From: Xanthomonas hortorum | GTDB taxonomy: Bacteria > Pseudomonadota > Gammaproteobacteria > Xanthomonadales > Xanthomonadaceae | Direction: 5' to 3' | DNA: 64,000 nucleotides | NCBI RefSeq assembly: GCF_024339125.1 | Contig: NZ_CP101417.1 | Coordinates: forward strand, 2,863,001 to 2,927,000 | Part shown: piece by piece, positions 7,281-15,586 of the stretch | How positions within the stretch are numbered: the first letter of the stretch is position 1 | Layout: every line of letters begins with the position of its first letter | The notes under the pieces: model-generated | What the model was told of the DNA's origin: nothing | Database searches by the model: none | What the model saw: only the letters and a program-made list of their open reading frames with translations | Program-made: the position numbers and the translations under genes

Positions 7281-10187
7281 ATGCGCCGTACGTTGTTTCT
7301 TTCGATCGCTCTCGCCCTGCATGCCGGCACTGCCGGCGCCCAGGCGGCTCCAGCCACCATCGCGGTCGATGCGATTCCTGCCCAGCCACTGGCACGCGCG
7401 CTCAATGCGCTCTCGCGTCAGACCGGGCTGCAGTTTGTCTATGCCGCAGGCGTGGCCGGCAACCCGCAGACCCGCGCCACCGCTGCCGGCATTGCACCTG
7501 AGCAGGCCTTGCAGCAATTGCTCGATGGAACCGGCCTGCGTTACCGCTATCTCAATGCGACCACGGTGACGATCGAAACCGCCGAGCCAGCACCCGGCAT
7601 GCCGCAGGCGGTTCCTGCAACTGCGGCAGTCGCAACGACCGCAACGGCGCCAATGCCGCGCGCAGACGCACCGGTGCAGGAACTGGACAGCATCCAGGTG
7701 CTTGGCAGTTACGCCGGCAGCCTCAGCGCCGCATTGCGGCAGAAGCGTTACGCCGACAGCGTGGTGGATGTGATCGCTGCCGAAGACATCGGCAAGCTGC
7801 CGGCGCAGAACGTGGCCGAAGCGCTGCAGCGCGTGCCCGGCGTGTCGATCGTGCGCGATCGCGGCGAAGGGGTGTACGTGCGCGTGCGCGGCCTGGGCCC
7901 GAACTTCCAGGTCACCACGCTCAACGGCCAGACCATGGCGGTCAACGAGAATGTGCGCACCTCCGGCCAGACCGGGCGGCAATTCCGTTACGACACGCTG
8001 CCGGCCGAACTGGTCTCCGGGCTGGATGTGATCAAGAGTCCCACCGCCGATCTGGACGAAGGTGCGATCGGCGGCATCATCAACGTGCGCACGTTCCGCC
8101 CGTTGGAACTGGGCAAGACGCTGACCAACGTATCGCTGGAATCGAGCCAGGCCCAGCGCACCCAGGCCAACGATCCGCGCGTCTCCGGCCTGTTCAACTG
8201 GGTCAACGCCGAAGGCACCTTCGGTATGTTGATCTCAGGCGCGTATGCGCAACGCACGCTGCGCCAGGACCGCGTCAACGAGGTGAGCTGGGACTATTAC
8301 CGCAACGGCGTGCCGGGTGTGCCTGGCGCCACTTACGTGCCCACCGGTCTGCGCCCGACGCTGGAGCTGGAAGAGCGCGAACGCACCGGCGTGGCCGCCT
8401 CGCTGCAGTGGAAGCCCAGCGCGCAATGGGAGACAAATCTCGATCTGCTCTACGCCAAGCAGACCGTGCATTACGATGAATACAGCATGGGCGTGGGCTT
8501 CGATAGCCTGGCCAAGCTGAGCAATCTGCGCGTGGAAAACGGCGGCATCACCGGTTTCGATTACCGCAACGGGCAAGTACAGATCTCGCGCGAGACCTCC
8601 GGCATCACCGACGACAACCGCAGTGCGCGCCTGTCCAGCACCTGGAGCGGCGACCGCTGGACGCTGGGCGCAGTGGCCTTCCACTCGCAGGCGCACAGCT
8701 ACGATTCGGACCCGATCCGGCGCACCCGGCTGCGCAGCGGCACCGACCTGTCGATGCGCGTGGACATGCCGCAAGCCGACGGCGACAACGTGCCCGATTG
8801 GAGCTTTACCAACGGCTTCGATCCAACCAACCCGGCCACCGTGGCAGGGCGCCGGCTGGAATGGCGCGAGATCGACGCACGCGACAAGGAAGACGCACTG
8901 CAGTTCGATGCCAAGCGTGCGCTCGACGGCGGCTTCTTCCGCGACTTCAAGCTGGGCGTCAAGTATCGCCAGCGCTCGCGCACTTACGACCGTGCCGACC
9001 TGCTGCTCAACAGCATCGCCGGCGTGCGCTTCCCGGGCAGCAATTTCACTGCATTGCCGGTGAGCGACATGCTGGCCGATGCCAACGGCAACATGCCGCG
9101 GCAATGGCTGGCGCCGATCGAATCCACGTTTTGGGGCAATTGGCCAACCAGCGCCGATCTCAGCAATACCCCCAATAGCGCCGACCTGCAGAACTCCTAT
9201 GAGGTGCAGGAAAAGATCGCCTCGGCCTACGCGATGACCAACTTCGGCACCGAACTGGCCGGCCGCGAGCTGCGCGGCAATCTCGGTGCGCGCGTGGTGC
9301 GCACCGAACAGGCCACCGATGGCCATGCCGATGTCAACGGCAGCGCGCAACCGGTGCACTTCGAGCGCAGCTACACCAACGTGCTGCCCTCGTTCAACGC
9401 AGCCTGGGATGTGCGCGAGGACATGGTGCTGCGCACCTCCGCTGCCAAGGTGATCACGCGCCCGGACCTCACCGATCTGTCGTCCAAGCTCACCTTCAAT
9501 TCCAGTGGCGAACGCTTCACCGCCAGTGGTGGCAATCCTGCGTTGCAGCCATTCGAGGCATGGCAGTACGACCTGACCTTCGAGTGGTATATCGATGGCA
9601 CCTCGGCCCTGACCGGTGGGTTGTTCTACAAGGATATTTCCAGCTTTATCCAGACCCAGATGTCCAACCTGGTCTACGAAGGTCAGACCTATCTGCTGTC
9701 GTCCAAGACCAACGGCAGCAAGGCGATGGTGCAGGGCGTGGAAGTGGCGTATCAGCAGGTCTTCACTGGCCTGCCGTCGCCGCTGGATGGCCTGGGCATG
9801 CAGCTCAACTACACCTGGACCGACAGCAAGGCGACCTATCACGACGGCAGCAACAGCTTCACCGACAGCCTGGAAGGTGTAGCCAAGAACACCTACAACG
9901 CCGTGCTGTTCTACGAGAAGGGGCCGTTGATGGCGCGCGTCAGCTACAGCTGGAGCGACGACATTCTCAACGCGGTCGGCACCGCCAATGTGGCCACGCT
10001 CAACAGCGACCAGTTCGGCAGCCTGGATGCCAATGTGGCCTACAAGGTCAACGACACGCTGTCGGTATTCGTCAACGCGATCAACCTCACCGGCGAAGTG
10101 CAGCGCCAGTTCGTCGGCGATCACCTGTTCGGCGGCTATACCGACTACGGCCGCACCTGGTCGGTGGGGATGCGCGCGCGTTTTTGA
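7281..10187 (+). CDS. TonB-dependent transducer receptor with STN signalling domain
   Basis: This 968-residue outer-membrane receptor begins with a signal peptide (MRRTLFLSIALALHAGTAGAQA). An STN domain follows at about residues 25-110 (IPAQPLARALNALSRQTG), the part that contacts FecR. A TonB-box-like segment 'LDSIQVLG', a plug domain (EDIGKLPAQNVAEALQRVPGV, VRGLGPNFQVTTLNG) and a barrel ending in 'SVGMRARF' complete it. The plug resembles the xanthomonad receptor group often linked to carbohydrate or phosphorylated substrates. The next two genes encode secreted phosphatase-like enzymes, so uptake of a product of phytate or another phosphoester is a reasonable but unproven idea. Confidence 0.92.
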   Translation: MRRTLFLSIALALHAGTAGAQAAPATIAVDAIPAQPLARALNALSRQTGLQFVYAAGVAGNPQTRATAAGIAPEQALQQLLDGTGLRYRYLNATTVTIETAEPAPGMPQAVPATAAVATTATAPMPRADAPVQELDSIQVLGSYAGSLSAALRQKRYADSVVDVIAAEDIGKLPAQNVAEALQRVPGVSIVRDRGEGVYVRVRGLGPNFQVTTLNGQTMAVNENVRTSGQTGRQFRYDTLPAELVSGLDVIKSPTADLDEGAIGGIINVRTFRPLELGKTLTNVSLESSQAQRTQANDPRVSGLFNWVNAEGTFGMLISGAYAQRTLRQDRVNEVSWDYYRNGVPGVPGATYVPTGLRPTLELEERERTGVAASLQWKPSAQWETNLDLLYAKQTVHYDEYSMGVGFDSLAKLSNLRVENGGITGFDYRNGQVQISRETSGITDDNRSARLSSTWSGDRWTLGAVAFHSQAHSYDSDPIRRTRLRSGTDLSMRVDMPQADGDNVPDWSFTNGFDPTNPATVAGRRLEWREIDARDKEDALQFDAKRALDGGFFRDFKLGVKYRQRSRTYDRADLLLNSIAGVRFPGSNFTALPVSDMLADANGNMPRQWLAPIESTFWGNWPTSADLSNTPNSADLQNSYEVQEKIASAYAMTNFGTELAGRELRGNLGARVVRTEQATDGHADVNGSAQPVHFERSYTNVLPSFNAAWDVREDMVLRTSAAKVITRPDLTDLSSKLTFNSSGERFTASGGNPALQPFEAWQYDLTFEWYIDGTSALTGGLFYKDISSFIQTQMSNLVYEGQTYLLSSKTNGSKAMVQGVEVAYQQVFTGLPSPLDGLGMQLNYTWTDSKATYHDGSNSFTDSLEGVAKNTYNAVLFYEKGPLMARVSYSWSDDILNAVGTANVATLNSDQFGSLDANVAYKVNDTLSVFVNAINLTGEVQRQFVGDHLFGGYTDYGRTWSVGMRARF

Positions 10188-10477
10188 GCGTGGCTGACAC
10201 CGCCTGGCGAGCAGTCGTCAGCTGGCTGCGGACGGTGCGCTTGTGGTTCGAGCGTAGGAGCGGTGCATGCCGCTCCTGCATCGGCCACGCCCACCTGACA
10301 GCTGCGCAGTTGCGTTGATCGCCGTTCCACGGTTGTCGGCGTCAGCCACTGCCGCTACTCGGCGCCTACTGCAGGGCGCCGCATGCAAGGCAGCATCGCC
10401 CGCGTTGGCGCTGTTGCCAGCTGCATTGCGCGAGATCTCGCGCAATGCAGTGGGTGCACCACGTTTTGAGACCACTC

Positions 10478-11836
10478 ATGTCATTACTGCCTCGTATCTG
10501 TATGTGTTTCTTTGTGCTGTTCGTTGCCGGTCTGGCTGCGTTGGAAGTGGCGCATGCCGCTGCTGCGGCGCCGGAGACGCTCGAAAAAGTCGTCATCCTC
10601 AAGCGCCACGGCGTGCGTGCGGCGATGTCCAGCCCGGAGCAGCTGGGCCGCTATTCCGCACGTCCCTGGCCACGCTTCGCTGTGCCGGCCGGGCACCTGA
10701 CCGCAAACGGTGCACGTCTGGAGGCGTTATTCGGTAGCTATTACCGCGCGCATTACGCGCCGCTCGGTGTGTTCGATGGCGATGGCTGCGCCAACGTCTA
10801 CTACTGGGCCAATCGCACCCAGCGCACCATCGCCTCGGCACGCGCACTGGCAAGCACGCTCACGCCGGGGTGCACGAACACGGTGCACCACGTTGCCGCT
10901 GACGCGTCCGATCCCCTGTTCGACGGTGCCCCGGCATTGCGGCAGCCAGCTGCCGCTGCATTGATGCGTGCGGCCATCGCCGGCCGCGTCGGTGGAGATG
11001 TTGCGGCCTGGAATGCGGCGCAACACGATGCGATCGACAGCCTGCAGCAACTGCTGCTGCAGTGCGCGCAGCGGCCGTGTCCAGCGCAGGCCGGTGCCGG
11101 CAAACAACGCCTGGATGCGGTGCACTCGCGCATGGGCGATGCCCACGATGGAATCGCCGGTGTCGAAGGCCCGGCACCATCTGCATCGGGTATCAGCGAA
11201 AGCCTGCTGATGGGCTGGGCCGATGGCCAGGACTTTGCCGCGTTGGGGTGGCAAGGCGTGAACGAGGCCAGTCTGCTGCGCGCATTCGCACCGCATCAGG
11301 CCGAGTTCGCGCTGCGTCTGCGTGCGCCGACGGTGGCGCGCATGGCCAGTTCGCCGCTGGCCGCACGATTACTGGCGACCTTGCAGCAAGGCAGCACTGC
11401 CGACGCTGGCACTGATACTCACAGCAACGGCAATGCCAGCGGCAACAGCAATGCACCGCACCCCACGCCGATCGGTGGCGATGCACGGCTGGTAGTGCTA
11501 TCCGGGCACGACGGCACGCTGACCTTGCTGGCCGGCATGTTCGATCTGCATTGGCAGTTGCCCGGTTACCAGCCCGACCAGACCGTGCCCGGCGGCGCGT
11601 TGGTGTTCGAACGTTGGCGCCGTGCCGATGGGCAGCGCGTGATCCGATTGCGCTACACCGCGCAGACCCTGGCGCAACTGCGCGAACGCCGCGTGCTGAC
11701 GCCACAGGCGCCGCCGCCCTCGTCGCCTGTGTTCATTCCCGGCTGCAGCAGCGCCACACCGGAGTACGACTGCGCACTGCCGGCCTTGGCCACGTTGATC
11801 GGCACCGCAATCGACCCGCATTACCTGAGCGAATGA
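10478..11836 (+). CDS. Secreted histidine acid phosphatase / phytase (AppA-like)
   Basis: This is a 452-residue protein. The ATG chosen gives a clear Sec signal (MSLLPRICMCFFVLFVAGLA, cleavage near 'AHA'); an ATG 33 bp upstream would add 11 non-signal residues. The catalytic 'RHGVRA' motif lies at residues 43-48 and the 'GHDGTLTLL' proton-donor motif in the C-terminal part, as in branch-2 histidine phosphatases such as AppA phytase and glucose-1-phosphatase. A low-complexity Gly/Asn/Ser linker (GTDTHSNGNASGNSN) is inserted before the HD motif. The enzyme should release phosphate from phytate or sugar phosphates in the periplasm or outside, matching the receptor upstream. Confidence 0.9.
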   Translation: MSLLPRICMCFFVLFVAGLAALEVAHAAAAAPETLEKVVILKRHGVRAAMSSPEQLGRYSARPWPRFAVPAGHLTANGARLEALFGSYYRAHYAPLGVFDGDGCANVYYWANRTQRTIASARALASTLTPGCTNTVHHVAADASDPLFDGAPALRQPAAAALMRAAIAGRVGGDVAAWNAAQHDAIDSLQQLLLQCAQRPCPAQAGAGKQRLDAVHSRMGDAHDGIAGVEGPAPSASGISESLLMGWADGQDFAALGWQGVNEASLLRAFAPHQAEFALRLRAPTVARMASSPLAARLLATLQQGSTADAGTDTHSNGNASGNSNAPHPTPIGGDARLVVLSGHDGTLTLLAGMFDLHWQLPGYQPDQTVPGGALVFERWRRADGQRVIRLRYTAQTLAQLRERRVLTPQAPPPSSPVFIPGCSSATPEYDCALPALATLIGTAIDPHYLSE

Positions 11837-11945
11837 CGCTGCACGCGCCGGCCACGACCGGCGCGTGTGGTTGCATCGGCGCATGAGCGCCGTTTCTCTG
11901 GCCACCGTGCCAGCCGCTGTTTCTTATCACTGCAAGAGGCGATTT

Positions 11946-13250
11946 ATGCTCCACCAGCTACGTACTCTCGTCAGTCTCGGAATCACTCTCAGTCTTGCCT
12001 GTGCCGGCATCGCCCAGGCGCAAACAAACGTCGGCGTCCTAGATGTGCTGACCTACAACGTCGCCGGCCTGCCCGAAGGGCTGTCCAGCGGAACGCCGGC
12101 CACCAACACCGCACTGCTGGCGCCGAAACTGGCACCTTACGGCCTGGTCAATGTGCAGGAAGACTTCAACTACCACGCCGCGCTGTACGCCGGCGATGCG
12201 CATCCGTACCGCACCGCCACCAGCGGTGGTGCCGCCTTCGGCGACGGGCTCAATACGCTCAGCAACTATCCCTTCAGCGACTTCACGCGGATCAAGTGGA
12301 ATCAGTGCAACGGCACCGACTGCCTGACCCCGAAGGGTTTCAGTTACATGCGTGTACGCCTGGCCGATGGCGTGTTGCTGGATGTCTACAACGCGCATCC
12401 CAATGCCGGTGTCGAAGCGGGCGATCTGTCCGCACGCCGCGCCAACATCGGTCAGCTCTCGCAGTTCATCCAGACCTGGTCGTCCGGCAACGCGGTGTTG
12501 GTGATGATGGATTCCAACACGCGCTACACCCGCAGCGACGACAATATCCGCGAGCTGATCGCCTCCAACGGCCTGACCGATCCATGGCTGGAATTGATCA
12601 AGGGCACAGCACCGGCGGCCGGCGCCGCACCGCTGTTGTGCGGCACGCCACCCACCAACAGCTGCGAAGTGGTCGACAAGATCCTGTACCGCGATGCGCC
12701 GCAACTGACCCTGGTAGCCAACCGCTATCAGCTCGATGGCGGCGGCTTCTATGACAGCGCCGGCAAGCCCTTGTCCGACCACTACCCGCTACATGCCCAG
12801 TTCGGTTGGGCAGTGGGCGATCGACTGCGCACCAGCGACCAGTTCGGTGGCCCGCATGGCATTCCGTTCAACGATCTGGCTGGCAACACCGGCGGTCGCC
12901 CGCTCAGCGGGGTGACCCTGCGCGGCGGCGCGCGCCTGGATGGCCTGGGTGTGATCCTGGACAGCGGCAAGCTGCTCGCGCATGGCGGCAGTGGTGGGCA
13001 GGCGACCACGTTGTCGCTGGGTGCCAACGAAACGTTGTCCTCGGCCACATTCACGGTGGGCAAGTACAACGACCGCACCCGCGTATTTTCGTTGAGCCTG
13101 CGCACCAACAAAGGCCGCAGCGTGCAGGTGGGCACCCCGAGCAGCGAGACCTATACGCTGACTGCGCCCAGCGGCTGGCATATCGCCGGTTTCACCGGCC
13201 GCGCCGGCGACGAGATCGACAAGTTGGGTGTGGTGTATGCGAAGGACTGA
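11946..13250 (+). CDS. Secreted EEP-fold phosphodiesterase/phosphatase fused to a jacalin-like lectin domain
   Basis: This 434-residue protein has a signal peptide (MLHQLRTLVSLGITLSLACAGIAQA) and an AAGAGGCG ribosome site. The first ~285 residues form an endonuclease/exonuclease/phosphatase (DNase I-like) fold. It shows 'LTYNVAGLPEG', the 'NAHPNAG' histidine, the metal-binding 'MMDSNTRY' and the final 'LSDHYPLHAQF' catalytic pair. The last ~140 residues look like a jacalin-type beta-prism lectin: 'FGGPHGIPFND', glycine-rich turns and 'RAGDEIDKLGVVY'. The family includes sphingomyelinases, inositol-phosphate phosphatases and nucleases, so the exact substrate is open. The lectin would tether the enzyme to a glycan. 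Confidence 0.8.
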   Translation: MLHQLRTLVSLGITLSLACAGIAQAQTNVGVLDVLTYNVAGLPEGLSSGTPATNTALLAPKLAPYGLVNVQEDFNYHAALYAGDAHPYRTATSGGAAFGDGLNTLSNYPFSDFTRIKWNQCNGTDCLTPKGFSYMRVRLADGVLLDVYNAHPNAGVEAGDLSARRANIGQLSQFIQTWSSGNAVLVMMDSNTRYTRSDDNIRELIASNGLTDPWLELIKGTAPAAGAAPLLCGTPPTNSCEVVDKILYRDAPQLTLVANRYQLDGGGFYDSAGKPLSDHYPLHAQFGWAVGDRLRTSDQFGGPHGIPFNDLAGNTGGRPLSGVTLRGGARLDGLGVILDSGKLLAHGGSGGQATTLSLGANETLSSATFTVGKYNDRTRVFSLSLRTNKGRSVQVGTPSSETYTLTAPSGWHIAGFTGRAGDEIDKLGVVYAKD

Positions 13251-13490
13251 GCGTAGCTGACGCAACAGACTGCGTAACGAGCGTAACGCGTTGCGTAGCA
13301 GCGGCACGGCCAGGGATGGCCAGTGTTGCGTGAGCGGCTGCACGCCCAGGCTTCAGCGATATTGACGCCCTGCTTGCTTGCATTCTTCACTGTGCACGGT
13401 GCAACGAGACCGCTGATCACGGAAGTAGAAACGCGCTGCACGGCTGCACGGCTCAAGCGCAAAGCAGAGTGCTATCAGCCGGAGGGATGC

Positions 13491-13928
13491 TCAGCCATAG
13501 GTGGGTCGTGTCTCATGGATATGCCGGTCGTCACGCAAGCGCACCCTTGCCCGTAGCCACTGCGCAAACTGCTTCTCGCTCCACGCGCCATCGGCCAATT
13601 GCATCATGGCGACGTACTTGTCTTCCTGCGAGGCAATGAGCTCGGCACCATTGAGCACCAGAAAGACGCGATAGCAGACATGGGCGGTGCGCTTGTTGCC
13701 ATCCACAAACGGGTGATTGCGTGCCAGCCCATAGGCCAGGCTCGCAGTCAGTTCCACCAGGTCGGGCGGGGGATCGCCGTAGGAGAACAACTGTTGCGGG
13801 CGCGCCAGCGCCGAATCCAGCAAGGCTTCATTACGCACGCCAGCTGCGCCACCGTGCTCGCTCAACTGACGTTCGTGTATTGCCAAGGCAAGCGCGCGCT
13901 CGATCCAGACGACCATGCGCGTGTTCAT
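13491..13928 (-). CDS. doc: Doc-type Fic-fold toxin
   Basis: This 145-residue protein carries the Fic signature 'HPFVDGNKR', the Doc variant with Lys rather than the second Gly-Arg arrangement of AMPylating Fic proteins. It also has the usual upstream 'LDSALARPQQ' and 'LAYGLARN' helices. P1 Doc phosphorylates EF-Tu and stops translation, and the same activity is expected here from the motif. It is the second gene of a pair: its ATG overlaps the antitoxin TGA (ATGA), so the two are translationally coupled. The frame is intact, so the toxin is probably functional. Confidence 0.9.
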   Translation of the reverse strand: MNTRMVVWIERALALAIHERQLSEHGGAAGVRNEALLDSALARPQQLFSYGDPPPDLVELTASLAYGLARNHPFVDGNKRTAHVCYRVFLVLNGAELIASQEDKYVAMMQLADGAWSEKQFAQWLRARVRLRDDRHIHETRPTYG

Positions 13929-14146
13929 TTGGCCAACTTGTGCAGCACCTGCCGATCCTCGCGCATCACCTGCTCGGCCACCTCCATCTGCGCGGCCAGG
14001 GTCGGGTCGAACGCGGTCAGCTTGATGCCGTCGGGCGTTTCCAGCGCATACAGTTCGTCGCCCTTGCCCAGGCGCAGGCGGGCCAGCAGTTCCTTGGGCA
14101 GGATGACGCCGGCGGAATTGCCGATGGAGGTGATCTTGAGTTTCAT
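13925..14146 (-). CDS. AbrB/MazE-family antitoxin paired with Doc
   Basis: This is a 73-residue protein. The start at 14146 gives 'MKLKITSIGNSAGVILPKELLARL', the canonical SpoVT/AbrB swapped-hairpin DNA-binding motif. Upstream in-frame codons would add a non-conserved extension. The C-terminal ~30 residues (AEQVMREDRQVLHKLAK) should be the toxin-neutralising tail. Classical Doc is neutralised by Phd, whereas here the partner is AbrB-like, a recurrent alternative pairing. Autoregulation through the AT-rich palindromes just upstream is expected. Confidence 0.88.
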   Translation of the reverse strand: MKLKITSIGNSAGVILPKELLARLRLGKGDELYALETPDGIKLTAFDPTLAAQMEVAEQVMREDRQVLHKLAK

Positions 14147-14163
14147 GGCGGCGCCCCTTGTTA

Positions 14164-14179
14164 TTACGTAAGTTATAAC
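14164..14179 (-). promoter_or_regulatory. Candidate operator/-10 region of the abrB-doc pair
   Basis: Two abutting perfect 8-bp palindromes, TTACGTAA and GTTATAAC, lie 18 bp upstream of the antitoxin start in otherwise GC-rich DNA. On the minus strand GTTATAACTT also offers a -10-like box. AbrB-type antitoxins bind such sites cooperatively, so autorepression here is inferred. Confidence 0.5.
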
Positions 14180-14261
14180 TCGGTGCCCGGTCTGTCGCAA
14201 GCTCGCCCGCTGAATCGGCTCAGCAAGCTGAGTCGGCCAATCTCGCCTGCTGCGACCGAGG

Positions 14262-14279
14262 GGTGTACAAATGTACACC
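14262..14279 (+). promoter_or_regulatory. LexA2 box (SOS operator) of lexA2-imuA-imuB-dnaE2
   Basis: The 18-nt palindrome GGTGTACAAATGTACACC contains GTAC-N4-GTAC, the binding motif described for LexA2 proteins of Xanthomonas and Pseudomonas; it differs from the CTG-N10-CAG box of E. coli. It ends 25 bp before the lexA start codon, so it should mediate autorepression and SOS control of the whole cassette. Confidence 0.92.
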
Positions 14280-14304
14280 TAGTCCCGGCTGGCCGTTTTC
14301 TTCC

Positions 14305-14922
14305 ATGGAACCTCTCTCTCCCAAACGTGCGGCGGTGCTGATCTTCCTGCAGGAACAGGCCCGCGCAGGGGTGTCGCCCAGCCTGGCCGAGATTGCGCAG
14401 GCATTCGGCTTCGCCTCGCGCAATGCCGCGCAAAAGCACGTGCAGGCACTGGCCGAGGCCGGGTTGATCGAGCTGCTGCCCAATCAAAAGCGCGGTATCC
14501 GGGTGCCAGGCCGGATGAGGCCTGATCCGGCGCGCGATGCGGTGCTGGCCTTGCCGGTGCTGGGGCGGGTGGCGGCCGGTGTGCCGATCGGGGCGGATAT
14601 CGGGCTGGATCGTCAGCTGTGGCTGGACCGCGCGCTGTTCTCGCTGCGCCCGGATTATCTGTTGCAGGTGCAAGGCGACTCGATGATCGACGACGGCATT
14701 CTGGACGGCGATCTGGTTGGCGTGCATCGCAGCAACGATGCGCGCGATGGGCAGATCGTGGTGGCACGTGTGGATGGCGAAATCACCATCAAACGCTTGG
14801 AACGCGGTGCCGAGCGTCTCCGTTTGCTGCCGCGCAACCGCGCGCATGCGCCGATCGTGGTGGCGGCCGATGCCGACTTCGCGATCGAAGGGCTGTACTG
14901 CGGTCTGATCCGGCAGGGTTGA
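14305..14922 (+). CDS. lexA2: LexA2 SOS repressor
   Basis: This is a 205-residue LexA. The winged helix (SPSLAEIAQAFGFASRNAAQKHV) is followed by the cleavage region with the Ala-Gly scissile bond in 'VAAGVPIG', the catalytic serine in 'QGDSMID' and the catalytic lysine in 'EITIKRL', so autoproteolysis should be intact. The start used gives 'MEPLSPKRAAVLIFLQ'; the longer frame would run through the operator itself. It is the first gene of the DNA-damage mutagenesis cassette and sits 1 nt before imuA. It represses its own operon and is inactivated on RecA filaments. Confidence 0.95.
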   Translation: MEPLSPKRAAVLIFLQEQARAGVSPSLAEIAQAFGFASRNAAQKHVQALAEAGLIELLPNQKRGIRVPGRMRPDPARDAVLALPVLGRVAAGVPIGADIGLDRQLWLDRALFSLRPDYLLQVQGDSMIDDGILDGDLVGVHRSNDARDGQIVVARVDGEITIKRLERGAERLRLLPRNRAHAPIVVAADADFAIEGLYCGLIRQG

Positions 14923-14923
14923 G

Positions 14924-15577
14924 ATGAGCCAGGAGCCCGCGCGCATCAGGCAGGACGGCAGCGCGGCAGTCGCATTGCCGCTGGACGCCCTGCTGGCCGC
15001 GCGTACGGTGTGGCGCGCAGGTCATGGCACGGCCATTGTCCATGGCGGCGAATCCACCGGGCATGCCGCACTGGATGCGCTGCTGCCCGATGGTGGCTGG
15101 CCGCGGCGGGCGCTGACCGAATTGCTGTTGCCCGCGCACGGCGTAGGCGAGATCGCATTGTTGTTGCCCACGCTGGCACGCATGACCGGCGCCAGCAGCC
15201 GCGTAGTGCTCGTGGCGCCGCCGTTCATTCCCTACGCACCGGCCTGGCAGGCGGGCGGGGTGGTGCTGGAACATCTGGAAGTGGTGCAGGCCGGGCCGCG
15301 CGAGGCCTTGTGGGCGTTCGAACAATGCCTGCGCAGCGGTGCCTGCGCGGCGGTATTGGGCTGGCCGCAGACCGGCGATGCGCGCGCGTTGCGGCGGCTG
15401 CAAGTCGCCGCCGACAGCGGCAATTGCTGCGCATTCGCGCTGCGCGACCGCAAGCATGCGGTCAATGCATCGCCGGCCGCCTTGCGGCTGGAATTTCTGC
15501 CCGAGCGTGATGCCTGGCAGGTGCGCAAATGCCGCGGTGGGCAGGTCCCCTCGCAGCCGTTGCGGCTGGCCCATTGA
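14924..15577 (+). CDS. imuA: ImuA, RecA/SulA-like component of the ImuABC mutasome
   Basis: This 217-residue protein resembles the degenerate RecA-fold ImuA (SulA-related) family: a glycine-rich loop region (HGGESTGHAALDALLPDGGWPRRALTELLL) and 'GEIALLLPTLARM' precede a beta-rich end with 'VRKCRGG'. The nucleotide-binding residues look degenerate, as usual for ImuA. It starts 1 nt after lexA2 and lies 9 nt before imuB, so the three are co-transcribed. Known ImuA proteins help recruit the error-prone polymerase to lesions together with ImuB. Confidence 0.9.
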   Translation: MSQEPARIRQDGSAAVALPLDALLAARTVWRAGHGTAIVHGGESTGHAALDALLPDGGWPRRALTELLLPAHGVGEIALLLPTLARMTGASSRVVLVAPPFIPYAPAWQAGGVVLEHLEVVQAGPREALWAFEQCLRSGACAAVLGWPQTGDARALRRLQVAADSGNCCAFALRDRKHAVNASPAALRLEFLPERDAWQVRKCRGGQVPSQPLRLAH

Positions 15578-15586
15578 GGCGCGCGC

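Noticed and set aside
8235..10124. 629-residue minus-strand open frame opposite the TonB receptor
   Set aside because: It is a shadow frame caused by high GC third positions; the plus-strand frame has receptor domains and a signal peptide. The same applies to long opposite frames at 22222-23928, 29501-32473 and 50718-52571.
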